Below are positions 20,678 through 32,259 of a DNA stretch of 64,000 nt, one piece after another. The DNA lies in contig OW569375.1 of assembly GCA_937625935.1 (NCBI GenBank), positions 1 to 64,000 on the forward strand, given 5' to 3'. The translations under genes and the position numbers were made by a program. Every line of letters begins with the position of its first letter. The stretch's first letter is position 1. This DNA is from Tetramitus jugosus (lineage: Eukaryota; Heterolobosea; Eutetramitea; Acrasida; Vahlkampfiidae). The notes beneath the pieces were generated by a model. The model was not told where the DNA came from. It made no database searches and worked only from the letters and a program-made list of their open reading frames with translations.

Positions 20678-21772
20678 TCAAGCGGATGGTGAACCTCGAC
20701 CCTTCTTATTCATAGCCTCTGCTTTTGCAAGCATTTGCAAGTAAGTTCTGTACACGGGCGTATCGATCATTCTTCCATCAACTTGTGTGCTTCCTCTTTG
20801 TCCATCTGCACCAGCAGCAGCATTGTACGCATCAACAACTCTCTTGGCATACTCATACTCACTCTGACTAATGCCAAACACATTGTTCAAGTGCGGAACT
20901 TGGCTTGGATGGATCGCAAACTTGCCCTTGAATCCCAACTGCTTCACAGCTCTACTCTCCTCGATCGTCGAGTTCGAGTCTCTAAAGTTCACATTGGGCG
21001 TATCCAAGCTCAAGATCCTAGAAGCAGCAGCAGCCACTGCAATTACACTTCTTGGATACTCCAACTCTCTTTCCACGTTCTGACTCGTGTCTCTCGCAAA
21101 TCCCACATCATTTGCATAATCATCCGCACCAAAAGCCACACCAATCATCCGTCTCTGGTCAGCTGAGCAAATTTGATGCGCATTTACGATTCCAAGCGCC
21201 GTTTCGATCCATGGAATCAGTTTGATCGAATAAGGAGCAAGGTTCTTTTCTTGTTCAATGCGCGTAAGCATACGACTCACCATATCAACACTCTGTGCTG
21301 ACTCTGCTTTTCCAAATGTAATGGCATCAGTTCCGCTTGTTACAACGGCTTGAATGTCCTTGAACAAGCATTCTTCACTAATCGTTGCATTGACCCTTGG
21401 AATCAACAGTGGAGCAACCACACCAAAAGTGTCTGAACTGGTAGCTAACTGATTCACATGAGGAATCCACTGCTGTTCAATAAATTGTTGAACAAGACGT
21501 CTTGCTTCGTCTTTAGCACCCATGGGCACAGAGTCTTCCAGATCGGGAACAAGTGCATCGACAGATGAGGTCATTGTAAGCATTTTTGAGAGCATTTTGG
21601 AGCTATTACCAGGTATGAACAATAGACTTCTCAGGAATGAGAATTTGTTGTTATTCTTGTCATCATGTGCTGTTGTAGAATAGGAAGAAACAACAGCAGA
21701 ACAAGTCGTGTTCTTGATTGCAATGAAGGATCGATTCTGTTGAACCAACAATTTCTGTACTGATCTTTGCAT
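20678..21772 (-). CDS. HpcH/HpaI aldolase/citrate lyase beta-like (CLYBL-like), mitochondrial
   Basis: This is a 364-aa intronless protein. The N-terminal ~45 residues are basic and hydroxylated without acids, fitting a mitochondrial presequence. The rest is a CitE/HpcH TIM barrel: RSLLFIPGNS, then VPDLEDSVP (metal-linked acidic site), LIPRVNA, KLIPWIETALGIVNA, FGADDYANDVG, and KGKFAIHPSQVPHLNNVF. CLYBL proteins are (S)-citramalyl-CoA lyases that clear by-products of C5 metabolism and protect the B12 pathway. A malyl-CoA lyase-type activity is an alternative. It converges with the upstream 7TM gene. Confidence 0.88.
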   Translation of the reverse strand: MQRSVQKLLVQQNRSFIAIKNTTCSAVVSSYSTTAHDDKNNNKFSFLRSLLFIPGNSSKMLSKMLTMTSSVDALVPDLEDSVPMGAKDEARRLVQQFIEQQWIPHVNQLATSSDTFGVVAPLLIPRVNATISEECLFKDIQAVVTSGTDAITFGKAESAQSVDMVSRMLTRIEQEKNLAPYSIKLIPWIETALGIVNAHQICSADQRRMIGVAFGADDYANDVGFARDTSQNVERELEYPRSVIAVAAAASRILSLDTPNVNFRDSNSTIEESRAVKQLGFKGKFAIHPSQVPHLNNVFGISQSEYEYAKRVVDAYNAAAGADGQRGSTQVDGRMIDTPVYRTYLQMLAKAEAMNKKGRGSPSA

Positions 21773-21908
21773 TTGATGTAAGCAACAACTTTTTTTGTTT
21801 TTTGAGATCTCGCTGAAATTGGGTTTTATTTTGCAGGACAGGTGGGTGAATCAATCATGAGGACAATGCTGCCAGTCGAGAGGTGAGGATTTGGGATGAG
21901 AACCAAGA

Positions 21909-22166
21909 TCATTCCTCCTTTTCCTTCTCTAATAATTCATCCAAATCTTCTTCCAAAACTTCCTCTCCCAACTTTCCCCAGTTGTGACGTCCACCACCTC
22001 CCTTCTTGAGATGATAGGTGTCCTTGAAGTCTCTCTTGTCTCTCTCATGTTTGGTGACTGTCTTGTGTGTAGGCTTATGAAGTCGCTGATCACTTCTTAA
22101 GTCCCTAGGATTCTGTTCAACTTCAGGGACTGAGAAGTCTGCTGGTGTTTCTTTCTGGTCGGACAT
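21909..22166 (-). CDS. SERBP1/HABP4 (Stm1)-like small RNA-binding protein
   Basis: The protein is 85 aa, highly charged and predicted disordered. It carries the HABP4/PAI-RBP1 signature: basic residues, then GGGGRHNWG, then an acidic helix ending in Glu/Lys. Family members bind mRNA and idle 80S ribosomes, clamping eEF2 or the mRNA channel. It is much shorter than animal SERBP1 and keeps only the core motif. The start is the first ATG (22166). Confidence 0.7.
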   Translation of the reverse strand: MSDQKETPADFSVPEVEQNPRDLRSDQRLHKPTHKTVTKHERDKRDFKDTYHLKKGGGGRHNWGKLGEEVLEEDLDELLEKEKEE

Positions 22167-22317
22167 TGTTTTTGTATACTCGTATTAGTAGAATGATAAT
22201 GTAAATGATTGTATTGCGTTTTACTCGGGTTCAGATTGAGTTCGTTCGTGATTTTATCTTGGTTGTCACATGAGTTCAAATGGGAGCAGATCTAAGTTTT
22301 GATTATTAATAGAACAG

Positions 22318-24881
22318 TCAACTGACGTTTACAAAATTTGAAATTGTATGAGCTATGACATAACCCCATATCACACAATTCATATTTTCGATAAGAAAAA
22401 GGAAGATTTGGCTCATAACAATATACAAACAAGTAAGGATATCTGGGAGTAAGGATACTGTCTGGCTGTCTTGATCCTTCCTAGTCGGTCGAAATTGAAC
22501 TTGATTATACTGTAAATGATTCACTCTTTTCCTCAGGTATTCATGTTTTCTTTTTATACTATGGTGTGTTATCAGTAGCTTGCGTATGTATGAACATTGA
22601 ATTTCCTTAAAGGACGATAACTGGAGGTTTCTTTTCTCTAACATAAAGATACTCCTCCGCAGTGAGTGATATGTTGCACGCATGGCTGTAACTTTTGATC
22701 GGTTACGGGCTGACTCATTCCTCAAGTTTGTAAGATACTCCCGTATTATGTGCAGAAGATGAGAAAAGTTTTGTGAATTACCCTCTTTGATCGTCTTAAG
22801 GCCAATATTGGACGAGTGTCAATAATTGCTGTGGTTCATTAGTAATAGTTTCAACAGGGTGCATTGTGTTCAGCTTCAAATAATACATACTTGAACCACA
22901 GTCGGTAAAGAAAATGGAGTTGGGTTGCAGTTTCGAACATATCGGTCTTGCGCTAACTTCTTCTCCAATAATTTAAGATCATCCCTTGCGTCGTTACAAA
23001 TCTCACTTCGTGAGAGGTGTCTCGAACTGTCCAACGAAGAAGTTGCCCCACGATTTTGGGACGCAAGATGTGGCTTTTCACGTTTTAAGCCTTGTTCTTC
23101 GTACACCTTTCTCTCATTCTCCCATTCTTGTTTCTGTTTTTCGAAGGTGGATTTCTCAACTTTCAAATCTGCTATTGTTTGTTTCAATAAATTAATCTGC
23201 TCTGTTAGATTTGCAGTCACTTTTCCTGCATGAACCTTCGCCAATAGAGCTGACGATTTCCCACTTGGAGATGGAGTCAGAGACAATGATGGGATATCTG
23301 CATTCGATATCGATTTGTTTCTTCTAAATACTGGACTATCGGCAGAAGGACTTATAGAATTGCTAGGAGTCAGAGGAACTTCCAGTTCAGTTGTTTCATC
23401 ATCAAAGTCTGATGCAGCACTCATCTCATCGAAATCTAGCAACATGCCATGTGTGATAACATCTTCAGAGCAGTCCTCCACAAAAAATTCCTCATCAGGG
23501 GCTTCGTCACCAACCAAGATGAGCTGTGTGATTTCATTAAGTGCACTCTCAAGTTGTAGTCTTTCTTCCTTGTGACGTTCTAACTCCTGTACTAAATTAT
23601 CGTTTGGCTCACTACCATTGCTCATCAATTTTCGTTTCAATTCTTCAATTTCTCTCTTGTACTGTTTGAGAAGGGCAGTTTCGTCCTTCACTTGATTCAC
23701 AGTACTCTTATTCTTTATCATCCTTGCGCTCTGTCCGAATCGCATAGTACTCACAGATTCTTGATAATGAGAGAATCCTGGAGTTACACAACATAACACA
23801 CTGAGTTTGGAATTACCTCCAAGCCCAACTCGAATGAGACGAGTCAATTTACTGTCTCGAAAGTTTGACTGAATTTTCTTACCACCTGCCTTTGCTAATT
23901 GAGCAATGCATATTGATAAATTCAGAAGACTTTTGTTGATGAATGCACCTTCTCTCAGTGTTTTGCCTACAGCAAGGGTTTTATCTCCTCTTTCTGAACC
24001 AGCTAAATCAACCAAATACAAACATGATATCTTGACTGCCGATCCTTTCTCCTTCATTGATTTCTTATTGTTGTTAGCAAATCGAAATGAGTCAGACATC
24101 AACTCTCTACTCTCTACAATCATTGTGAATACTGCGTGTGAACGACTACTCTGTGCATTCATCGCTGTTGCACTCACATGACGATTATGAATTCCTTTCT
24201 TAATTAATTCCATCACTTCAGTTTCTGATCTAACAATCTCTTCCTGCAAATTTTTCACTTGTGTATGACCCAACTCATCTTCGTATATCATTAACTTTGT
24301 GGGAGGAGTTGAAGGATTCAACAAATCATGCAGCTGTTCGTTGTATACTTCAGTGTAACTAACACGCAATAACCATTCCTTCCGAGACTATATTCAATGT
24401 TTGTTTAGTAATCCTTTAAATATCAATTTGACTACAACAGGTGTACATACGCTCTTAATATGGTCAAACACTTGACGCATAGCGAGAGGTATTAAACCCT
24501 CGTCTCCATCGTATCCGATGATACTATGCGTTTTACCACTCGATGTTTGTCCATAGGCAAAAATGACACCATTATATCCATTCATGCATGACTCTACTAC
24601 ATGTCGAGCTGTTCTGTCATACACATCAGGGTTTCGAGCTTCAGGACCAAATACGTGATCTAGAGCAGCAAGAATATTAATAAAACTAGTTTCTAGTTCG
24701 ATTCAAGCAATTGACGGTACGTACCATATTCAAATTTTAGTTTTCCACCAGTAATCTCTTCATTCTCTGCAATTTCACCATCAGATACCTCAAAGGAGTA
24801 GCCTTTCTCTCGATCTGCCACCTCCTTGTCACCAAAGGGTCTCATTCTCATGAAGACCTGCACATCTGCTTCTTTAGACAT
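22318..24881 (-). CDS. Kinesin, N-terminal motor, possible C-terminal membrane segment
   Basis: A plus-end microtubule motor is assembled from exons 24881-24725, 24659-24451, 24387-22891 and perhaps 22794-22318. The first two introns are 65 and 63 nt (GTACGT..CTAG, GTATGT..ATAG). Motifs: P-loop FAYGQTSSGKTHS, switch I NAQSSRSHAVF, switch II LVDLAGSERGDK, and FRDSKLTRLI. Coiled coils follow (LLKQYKREIEELKRKL and a later Glu/Lys helix). The order resembles kinesin-7/CENP-E-type motors. The last intron is uncertain: splicing at CCTTAAG (22795) joins a 477-nt open frame in register and ends in a hydrophobic helix pair, total about 779 aa. Without it the protein ends at 22876. Confidence 0.85.
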
Positions 24882-25116
24882 GACCACGTAAGAGTTTATA
24901 GAAGATTGGTGTTGTGTGCGTTTCGATGGTTTTTGCGATTTACAGTTGTTGCGCGCAACAATATTCCATTCATGGAATGAGGAAACTGTTAGCACAACAC
25001 TCCTTTGGAGGTCTCATCTGACTTCGAGAATCATCATATCCACGGAAGGAAGTATAGCGTATACACATAGAGAAGGAACTAACTAATAGTGAGTAAATTT
25101 ACTATAACCAACAACA

Positions 25117-25743
25117 TTAAAATTCATTGATTAATCCATCATGCTGAACAGAAAACTGTCCAGATTCATCTTCCTTCTTCTTCTGAGCTCTTCGCAGCAT
25201 AAAGAATCGAACACACAGCACCAAATCCACAATCATGCCAAACAACACAACAAACGCAATGAATCCATAAATGCCCAGCGCACTGGAATACATGCACCAC
25301 AGGACACAACCAAACAAGTGCAGCACCAAAATAATGATGCACCATGTCTGAACAATAGAAATTGGTTTTTTGCGAGCATTCGTAGATCCACTCGTTCCAT
25401 CAAAACCGTCATAACCCTCATTTTCACCACTTGCACTGCTTCTTCTGTGCAACACCAAAAATAGAATGACATAGGCAAACACGAGAGGAACAAGTGCAAT
25501 GAATTGGACGACTTGTTTCATTCCTTCTTTTTGAGCTTCAGAGGCACAGTGACTTGGTTTCCATGATACTGGACACAATTGATGAAAAATGTTTTTGACT
25601 CGCATGCCTGACCACAGTACCCACAAGAGCATCAACGTTGTGTCAATGGCAGATCGCAACACGAAATAAAATTTACCTCCACCACTTTCAATCAGACCAA
25701 ACAGTTGAGCAATGGGTTTGCTATTGTTTGTGATTGACTCCAT
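25117..25743 (-). CDS. Four-helix membrane protein, unknown
   Basis: This is a 208-aa intronless protein. It has hydrophobic segments at residues about 27-45, 80-100, 128-150 and 155-180, a Cys-containing loop between the first two (LCPVSWKPSHC), a Gly/Ser-rich cytosolic loop, and a basic then acidic C-terminus. This tetraspan layout fits a small membrane organiser, but no family signature is seen. Confidence 0.65.
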   Translation of the reverse strand: MESITNNSKPIAQLFGLIESGGGKFYFVLRSAIDTTLMLLWVLWSGMRVKNIFHQLCPVSWKPSHCASEAQKEGMKQVVQFIALVPLVFAYVILFLVLHRRSSASGENEGYDGFDGTSGSTNARKKPISIVQTWCIIILVLHLFGCVLWCMYSSALGIYGFIAFVVLFGMIVDLVLCVRFFMLRRAQKKKEDESGQFSVQHDGLINEF

Positions 25744-25901
25744 TTTTTAGATATATGATATATTGTACTGTACACACACTCAACGAAAAAAAAAAGGAGT
25801 TGTTGTTCTTTTGTGATCCCAGTTTCTGCAAAAAGAAACAAGCAAAAAAAACTTTCTCCGAAGTAGGAAGAATATTTACGAGCAACTTGTGCTTTGGAAC
25901 T

Positions 25902-27311
25902 TCAAACAGCGTCAATTTTGCAAATGGGACACTTGGCTTTGACTTTGAGTGCTTGAGCGATACAGCCAGTGTGGAACTCGTGTGTGCACGTTCTCAGCCT
26001 AGAAATACACTCCTCTGGCTTGTAATCCTCCAAACAAATGACGCATTGCTTTTCTAATAACCGATGTGCCTCTGCCTCTGTACAGTAATTGATCGTCTTA
26101 TGATCGATAATGGCATCGCACAATCGACGACTCTGGTCATCTCCATCTTCCTCGATACCATCTACTAATAGTCTTTGTTGTGATGACGAATCATCTTCCA
26201 TTGAGCTCAAATCAACAATTGTTCCTCCTCCATTGTTCTCCACACTGCTAAACTCGTCCATTTCAATGAGATTCATCTCATTGTGTCGATGACGATTCTT
26301 GTTATCGTTGCCAGTAGTTGTAGTGGTGGGCCACACAACAGGAGGTATCTTGTACGAGACAAGCACACGCTTCAATTCATCATTTGACACTATTCGATTC
26401 CGAGCAACAGTGTTATCATCCAATGCTAACAATGCTTCGTAATCACTCTCATCAAAATCACGATCCACCATTGCCAACTGCAATCGATACAATTGATCAA
26501 TAGGTCTCTCATTTTCATCTCCACTGTCATTGTCATCGCCACTACGGTAACGATTCGATCGAAACAGTGAATCCAAATCAGAGTCACCACTGGCTCCTCC
26601 ACCTACATAGACACCTGCTCTTGTCATTTGTATCCTGAGTAGTTGAGCCACAGCACTATTGGATCTCTGTGCATACACAATGGCCAATTTTCTCATGCAC
26701 ATGGAAAAGACACAACAACCGATACACGCCAAGAAAAATAAATTGGGAATCGTGATCAAATAAGTGAACAATGTTCGCTTTCTACGCGCTTCTTCTTCAC
26801 TTTCACTGCCCTCCTCGCCTTCACCTTCTTCTTCACCTCCACCACCACCAGGTATCCATGGATTATCACCACCACTGCCACCACCACTATTCTTATTGGC
26901 GATATAGCGATTATAAGTATTGAAAAACATGATGATAATAATTAAGTGAATACAAATAATGAGTAATGTGACAGTGAGACTGAGCATGAACCGACGTCTT
27001 CCTTGTTGTTGCTCCGGTGTCAAAGAACTCGACGGCAGAAACAAACTGGAGATTTGAGGAGAATTATAAATTCTCCGCCAGAACTGAGAAAATCGATTGC
27101 CAGTAGTAGCAGTGGATGGAACTGTTTGAGAAGATGCAATTCTTCTGTTTGTGGGGGTCGTTGGAGTAAAAGTGGAGGTCATTCCTGGTTCATCATGAAA
27201 AATGAATTGAAGTGTTGTTGGAGCTCCTGTTGTGTCATCACTGCCAATATCATTATCGATGGAATGACGATTGTCGTGATAGTGATGATGGAGATTGGTT
27301 GTTGTTGACAT
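25902..27311 (-). CDS. Membrane RING-H2 E3 ubiquitin ligase
   Basis: I choose ATG 27311 (470 aa) because the upstream extension lacks an ATG. There are two hydrophobic segments at residues about 110-135 and 175-205, separated by a Gly- and Glu-rich low-complexity loop. The C-terminus is a RING-H2: CVICLEDY, then CTHEFHTGC, then CPIC, with eight zinc ligands in C3H2C3 order. It is likely a transmembrane E3 acting at endomembranes. It is transcribed divergently from the mitochondrial carrier gene. Confidence 0.85.
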   Translation of the reverse strand: MSTTTNLHHHYHDNRHSIDNDIGSDDTTGAPTTLQFIFHDEPGMTSTFTPTTPTNRRIASSQTVPSTATTGNRFSQFWRRIYNSPQISSLFLPSSSLTPEQQQGRRRFMLSLTVTLLIICIHLIIIIMFFNTYNRYIANKNSGGGSGGDNPWIPGGGGGEEEGEGEEGSESEEEARRKRTLFTYLITIPNLFFLACIGCCVFSMCMRKLAIVYAQRSNSAVAQLLRIQMTRAGVYVGGGASGDSDLDSLFRSNRYRSGDDNDSGDENERPIDQLYRLQLAMVDRDFDESDYEALLALDDNTVARNRIVSNDELKRVLVSYKIPPVVWPTTTTTGNDNKNRHRHNEMNLIEMDEFSSVENNGGGTIVDLSSMEDDSSSQQRLLVDGIEEDGDDQSRRLCDAIIDHKTINYCTEAEAHRLLEKQCVICLEDYKPEECISRLRTCTHEFHTGCIAQALKVKAKCPICKIDAV

Positions 27312-27669
27312 TTTTTGTTCGTGTTGGTTGTTCGTCGTTTTGGGAATGGACGAATCAACACAACAGGAGGTTTTTTGTGATTTTTTGTTGAGCTTGATGG
27401 ATGGTTCGGGGTTTTTTCCAATATAAATATAGTTGCTAGATACACCGGTGTCAGAAAGTTCATGTCGCGGCTGGAAGCTGTTTCGCTCAGAATGAAAAAT
27501 TTCACACACGATACTTGACGAAAAGCTCTCCTTTTTCCCACACAAGGGTATCACAAAAGCAATCTAAATTTTCCCCACCTTCCACACAACACAACAAATC
27601 CAAGGTTTATCCTACACACACAGTACACTCAACATCAAACAACCTACTTTTGCTTTTTCTCTCCTGTGA
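27312..27669. promoter_or_regulatory. Shared promoter region of RING and carrier genes
   Basis: These 358 nt separate two divergent start codons. Part of it stays open in frame with the RING gene but has no ATG. I see no defined element. Confidence 0.4.
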
Positions 27670-28677
27670 ATGACCGCACCAACAAACAACAACAACACCA
27701 ACAACAACAACAACACTCATTCAACCAACAATAACAATAGCAACAACAACAACAATAGTAGTCGCAACAATGTAAAAATTCATCTCATTGGTGGTGCATT
27801 GGCTGGACTCGCAGAGACTCTCTCTGTTCAACCAGTTGACATGATCAAAACGCGACAACAAATTCATCAGGGTTCTCCTGTTCACTCCAGTATGAAACAC
27901 GTGATGAAATCCATTGTCAATGAAGGTGGTTTTCTTCAATTTTATAGAGGTGTCTTACCTCCTGTCATGTCTATTGTGCCCAGTACTTGTGTCATGTTTG
28001 TTTGTAATGAACAAGTGAAACGATTGTTGAATACGGATGCTGAGGAACAACGGTTGAGTGTAGCGATTGCTGCAGGTGCTCTCAGTGGACTCCCAGAAGC
28101 TATTATTTTGACTCCGTTTGAAGTGGTCAAGGTTCGATTGCAATCCAGTGAATTTTTAGGTAGATATATCAATTCTTGGGACTGTTTGCATCAAATGAGG
28201 AGACAAGAAGGTGTCTCTAGTCTGTTTAGAGGTTTGTGGCCCACCATTTATCGTAATTGTGTTTGGAATGGTGCTTATTTTGGATTGATTCACATTGTGA
28301 AGCCATATCTGCCGACACCACAGTCGCACTTGGATGAACTGGCCATCAATTTTACGTCGGGCGCCGTCGCAGGTACGTTTGCAACAGTGTTCAATACGCC
28401 GTTCGATGTAGTCAAGAGTAGAATTCAGAATGAAGTTGTATTGCGTAATAGTCATAATAGCAGTGGTAGTGGTAGTCATCGTGTATACAGAAACACGATT
28501 CAAAGCATGTTATATTTGTATAGAAGTGAAGGATATAAGGCCCTATACAAGGGTTTTAGTGCCAAGGTGATACGAATGTCGATTGGAGGTGGTGTCGGAA
28601 TTGCAGTATTCGAATCGATATGCTCACTGTCTGGCAAGATTGATAGAGCATTTCAAATGCTTTCTTCATTCGAGTAA
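27670..28677 (+). CDS. Mitochondrial carrier family protein, oxodicarboxylate-carrier-like
   Basis: The protein is 335 aa. After a 35-residue Asn/Thr/Ser low-complexity N-terminus come three SLC25 repeats with PxD/ExxKxR signatures: QPVDMIKTRQQ, TPFEVVKVRLQ and TPFDVVKSRIQ. The signatures and the segment YRSEGYKALYKGFSAKVIRM resemble the 2-oxodicarboxylate carrier (SLC25A21/Odc), an exchanger of 2-oxoadipate and 2-oxoglutarate in the inner membrane. The exact substrate is inference. The homopolymeric Asn start is encoded by AAC/AAT repeats. Confidence 0.85.
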   Translation: MTAPTNNNNTNNNNNTHSTNNNNSNNNNNSSRNNVKIHLIGGALAGLAETLSVQPVDMIKTRQQIHQGSPVHSSMKHVMKSIVNEGGFLQFYRGVLPPVMSIVPSTCVMFVCNEQVKRLLNTDAEEQRLSVAIAAGALSGLPEAIILTPFEVVKVRLQSSEFLGRYINSWDCLHQMRRQEGVSSLFRGLWPTIYRNCVWNGAYFGLIHIVKPYLPTPQSHLDELAINFTSGAVAGTFATVFNTPFDVVKSRIQNEVVLRNSHNSSGSGSHRVYRNTIQSMLYLYRSEGYKALYKGFSAKVIRMSIGGGVGIAVFESICSLSGKIDRAFQMLSSFE

Positions 28678-28746
28678 ATTGTTTTGCCAGTCTCGGTTCA
28701 CACAATCCATGGAGCCCAACAACAAGAACTAGATCTGAGAGAACTT

Positions 28747-31700
28747 TTAATTCTTGGTAATGTGAGTGACGACTTTTGTAATTTCACTGAAATGGTTATT
28801 GGTGCTCTTTTGAATGTGAATCGTTCTGTTCGCTTCACTCTGGAATGCATGATTATGAGATATTGATAGTATTTGAACACCGTCTGAGAGCACTTGCTTG
28901 ATGAGAGACGCGATCGCTCTTTGATTTTCTTCATCAAGTGCCGCATCGATCTCATCCATGAGATAGAATGGTGATTTGCTGTAGGAGGCAATTGCAAGCA
29001 TAAAACAAAGTGACAGTAATGTCTTTTGTCCACCTGAGAGCTGTGAGATATCGATTGGATTAAACATATCATTTGCGCTGAATATTACAAACTTGATTCC
29101 TTGTTCAATCTTGTTGCCTTGTTTTTCCAGCTTTGACACCATATGAGGAAAAACCATTTGGAAGTACTTTGTGAACTGCTGGTTGATAAACTCGAAGGCG
29201 TTCACATTGCACTGGTCAACGATTTGAGTTGCACAATCTATGCCATCGAGTAACTGCTGAATAGAGTGATGAATTTGATCATACTTTCTTTGGAGTTCAG
29301 CCAATTGATTTTGTTTGATTTCAAGTAATTGTTGATTGACCACAGGCAGGTTTAGATTTATATCATTCTGTTTCTTCTCCAGTTTTTGTATTCGTAATAG
29401 TAATTCTTCTCGAGAGACCGAAGATAGTGTAGGTGATTCACTGGGTGTCTGGTTGGGTGTTTGTTTTCTCTCCATCTCCAATTGCCGAAGAGCATGGTTG
29501 AGCTTCGATAAACGTTTTTGTTCTTCTTTCTCCACACTCTTATGTGAAGTCAGAGTATTTTGATGATGAGCCAGTTCTTCAAAGGATATTAGTATGAGTT
29601 GTTCAAAAGACAAGAGAATAGAGAAAACATACTCTCCTCAAGTTCGACTATGTGCTGACTCTTGGATGATAACTCTTCGATGGTTTGTGTTAATTCTGAA
29701 ATCATGGTATCTAATACTTGCAAGGCACTTCCCAAATGATTAAGTTCTATCTTTTGATCTTCGATATCTTCTAAAATATCCTTTGTTCGTTCTAATATCA
29801 ACACTTTGGAAGATAGTTCTGCTTCTACCTGCATTAAACAATCTGTGAGGGATTGTTCTGATGTAAAGGAGTTGTCGTGTAGGTTTCCTCCTCCAAGAAT
29901 TAGAATTTCCATATCTTCTTCAATTATTCTCTTCTCCTTCTGCAATTCGTCTACTCTTGAAGTGCTCTCTGATAGGCGGATCTCCAATCGAGATTCTCTC
30001 TCCTGAGATGATTTTAGTTTCTCCTGAAGTGAATAGGTTTCTTTCCACAACACCAGATCTCTCTCCAACAACTCTTTCTGCTTCCTCATTTGACAAATTT
30101 TCTCCTGGAGAATCGTTTCTCTCTGATTCAATTTGGTTACGGTGCTTAGAAGTAGAGGTAGAGAACGACCTGGAGATTGGTACCCACCTGATATTGAACA
30201 TGAACGATAAACGTTGCCTGCCTTCGTTATAGAGTTCAAATGATACCTCTTCAATAGGTACTGAGATACTTCATCATTTTCGGTGATGACAAGAGACCCA
30301 AGACATTTTAGTATGGCATCATGCACTGTGTCATCAAACGAAACACAATCCATAGGATGATGTATTGTGGAGGAACATAGAGGGTCAGACAACTGAATAT
30401 GCTTCACTCGATCCCTCAAAGATTTTGCATGAGATACCTCTAGTCTATCCAGAGGCCACAGAGTAACACTCCTATTCTTCTTCTTTGCAAGATCTATTAC
30501 AATTGATATTGTTGATGAATTTTCAACAACAAGGGATCGTTCGAATGGCTTCGCTATCAATGAGAGAGGAAGCTCCATTTCTTCTGTTTTAGGAGAGAAA
30601 AGGAGACCAACGGGTCCATAGACGCCCTTGATAGTATATTCCCTTAGTTTCTCTATTGATTTTTCTATCAAGTAACGCTCATTTCTGATCTCTTCTAAGT
30701 CTGTCTGGAGAGATTTACAGGTTGAATCGTTTTCTATCATACTGTCTCTCAAAGTTGCTTCAGTTGTAATCCCATCCAACTTTCGATTTGAAAGACTCTC
30801 GGCGAGTTGCGATACCAATCTTTTCATCTCTTCAAAATCATGTTGAATTCTGCCATTTCTCGACTCTTCTTCCTGAATCGACTCTATCACTTCTGTTAAA
30901 CATTGCTTCTTTCTTGTCAGCAGCAGATGGAGATCATCGCAATTCTTCCCACTACTCTCAGAATGGAGTAGTGTGGTTAGTTTCCCTTTTCTTGCATTCA
31001 AACGAACAACATCTTTTTCGATAGCTTCTTTTTCTTGGATAAGAGACTCTCTTTTGGAAGAACTGTCTCTGAACGCGATTATCTTCTTCTCTAATATTCT
31101 TCGCTCCATCTTCTTCTCTTCCAAACATGATTCGTATTGAATGATCTCCTTCGAAGTAGAGCTACGTTCGAGATTTTCTAGCTGTGTTTTTGTTTCATTC
31201 AACCTCTTCTCTACCATCAACACTTCGGCTCTAACTTGATCAAGACTTTCTTCGATTTCTTTAATCTCCTGCTTCTTCTTTTCTCGATTAATTTCTGTCT
31301 CTTGCAGTTTCAAATACTGGAGAGCATTCTTGTGTTCTCTTATGGAATGCTTGATCTTTCCAAGTTCTTTCCACTTCTCCAAAGTGGCAAGATCTTCCAT
31401 CATTCCCATGGACAAGAGATCAATTTCATGTTTCATTTTGGTTTGTGTTTCCTTTGCCGTATCAATTTGACTTCTACATCTCTTGACACATTCATAAAAT
31501 TGAAGACCTCCACTTGCATCTGTGACAAGGTTGGCTATTTCCACAGGATTTCTCATCATTAAAGTAGTCACTCTGTTCTGTAAAATGACAAAACCAGGCA
31601 TAGAGCTTCCATACACACGAATTCCCATAGAAAGCAAAAACTTTCTTAAACCTCGAATAGAGATTGCTCGTCCATTCAGAAGGAATATTCTATTGGGATT

Positions 31701-32121
31701 ATCTTTCTTCATCTGTACAGTGAGTTCATTCAGTTCTTCCTTTTTCGTGTTTTGACTCTTTTTAGCTATGGAGATCTTGATAGAAGCCATACTTTCGGAG
31801 TTCAGTCCTTGAGAGCAAATGAGATCTTTCACACTGGAGACGCGTAGATTTTTCACTTCAAGTGTCAATGCCAGACAGATGGCATCAAAAAGATTACTCT
31901 TTTGGATTTCATTGTGTGTTAGAGGTGTAAAAGTCAGTTAGGAAATTGTAAATGGAACTGTGACACAAATATCCAAAAAGGCTGTTGCTACTCCTACACA
32001 CCATTCCTGACCCATTCGCTCCAACAACACAGTTCAGACCATTTAGGAACTCCACTTGTTGAGGATTTTGTCTTGAGAAGGACTTGAAACCAGACAATGA
32101 TATTCTTTTGATGTACATCAT
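28747..32121 (-). CDS. Divergent SMC2-like condensin ATPase
   Basis: Exons 32121-32002, 31898-29633 and 29576-28747 give about 1,071 aa, shorter than usual SMC2 (~1,170-1,200). The N-terminus (MMYIKRISLSGFKSF) leads to Walker A. Residues about 105-125 (GFVILQNRVTTLMMRNPVEI) match the SMC2 Q-loop region, followed by coiled coil, a hinge (about 455-610, with SISGGYQSPGRS), more coiled coil, the signature LSGGQKTLLSL (about 972) and Walker B FYLMDEIDAALD. Oddity: canonical GT-AG splicing of intron 1 (32001-31899) yields ANGSGMSNLFDA, with Met for the catalytic Lys. It is head-to-head with a CAP-D-like gene. SMC2 pairs with SMC4 in condensin to extrude DNA loops. Confidence 0.8.
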
Positions 32122-32259
32122 GGCTCTTGATCAAAAGGGTGTATCTTGTTTTTTCTCGAACATCTACAGTAAATCGCTTGTCGGCAAAACAAAAAGTGTA
32201 TTCCCTCGTTTTCTTCACAGATAGTGAACAAATCAAACACCCAAGAAGAGGTTGACACA
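32122..32259. promoter_or_regulatory. Bidirectional promoter of the SMC2-like/CAP-D-like pair
   Basis: Only 138 bp separate the two start codons, which face away from each other. This must contain both 5' leaders and promoters and suggests co-expression, perhaps in mitosis. I see no clear TATA element. Confidence 0.6.

Noticed and set aside
26800-26900. Gly/Glu-rich repeat as a separate repeat element
   Set aside because: It is the low-complexity loop of the RING protein and in frame with it.
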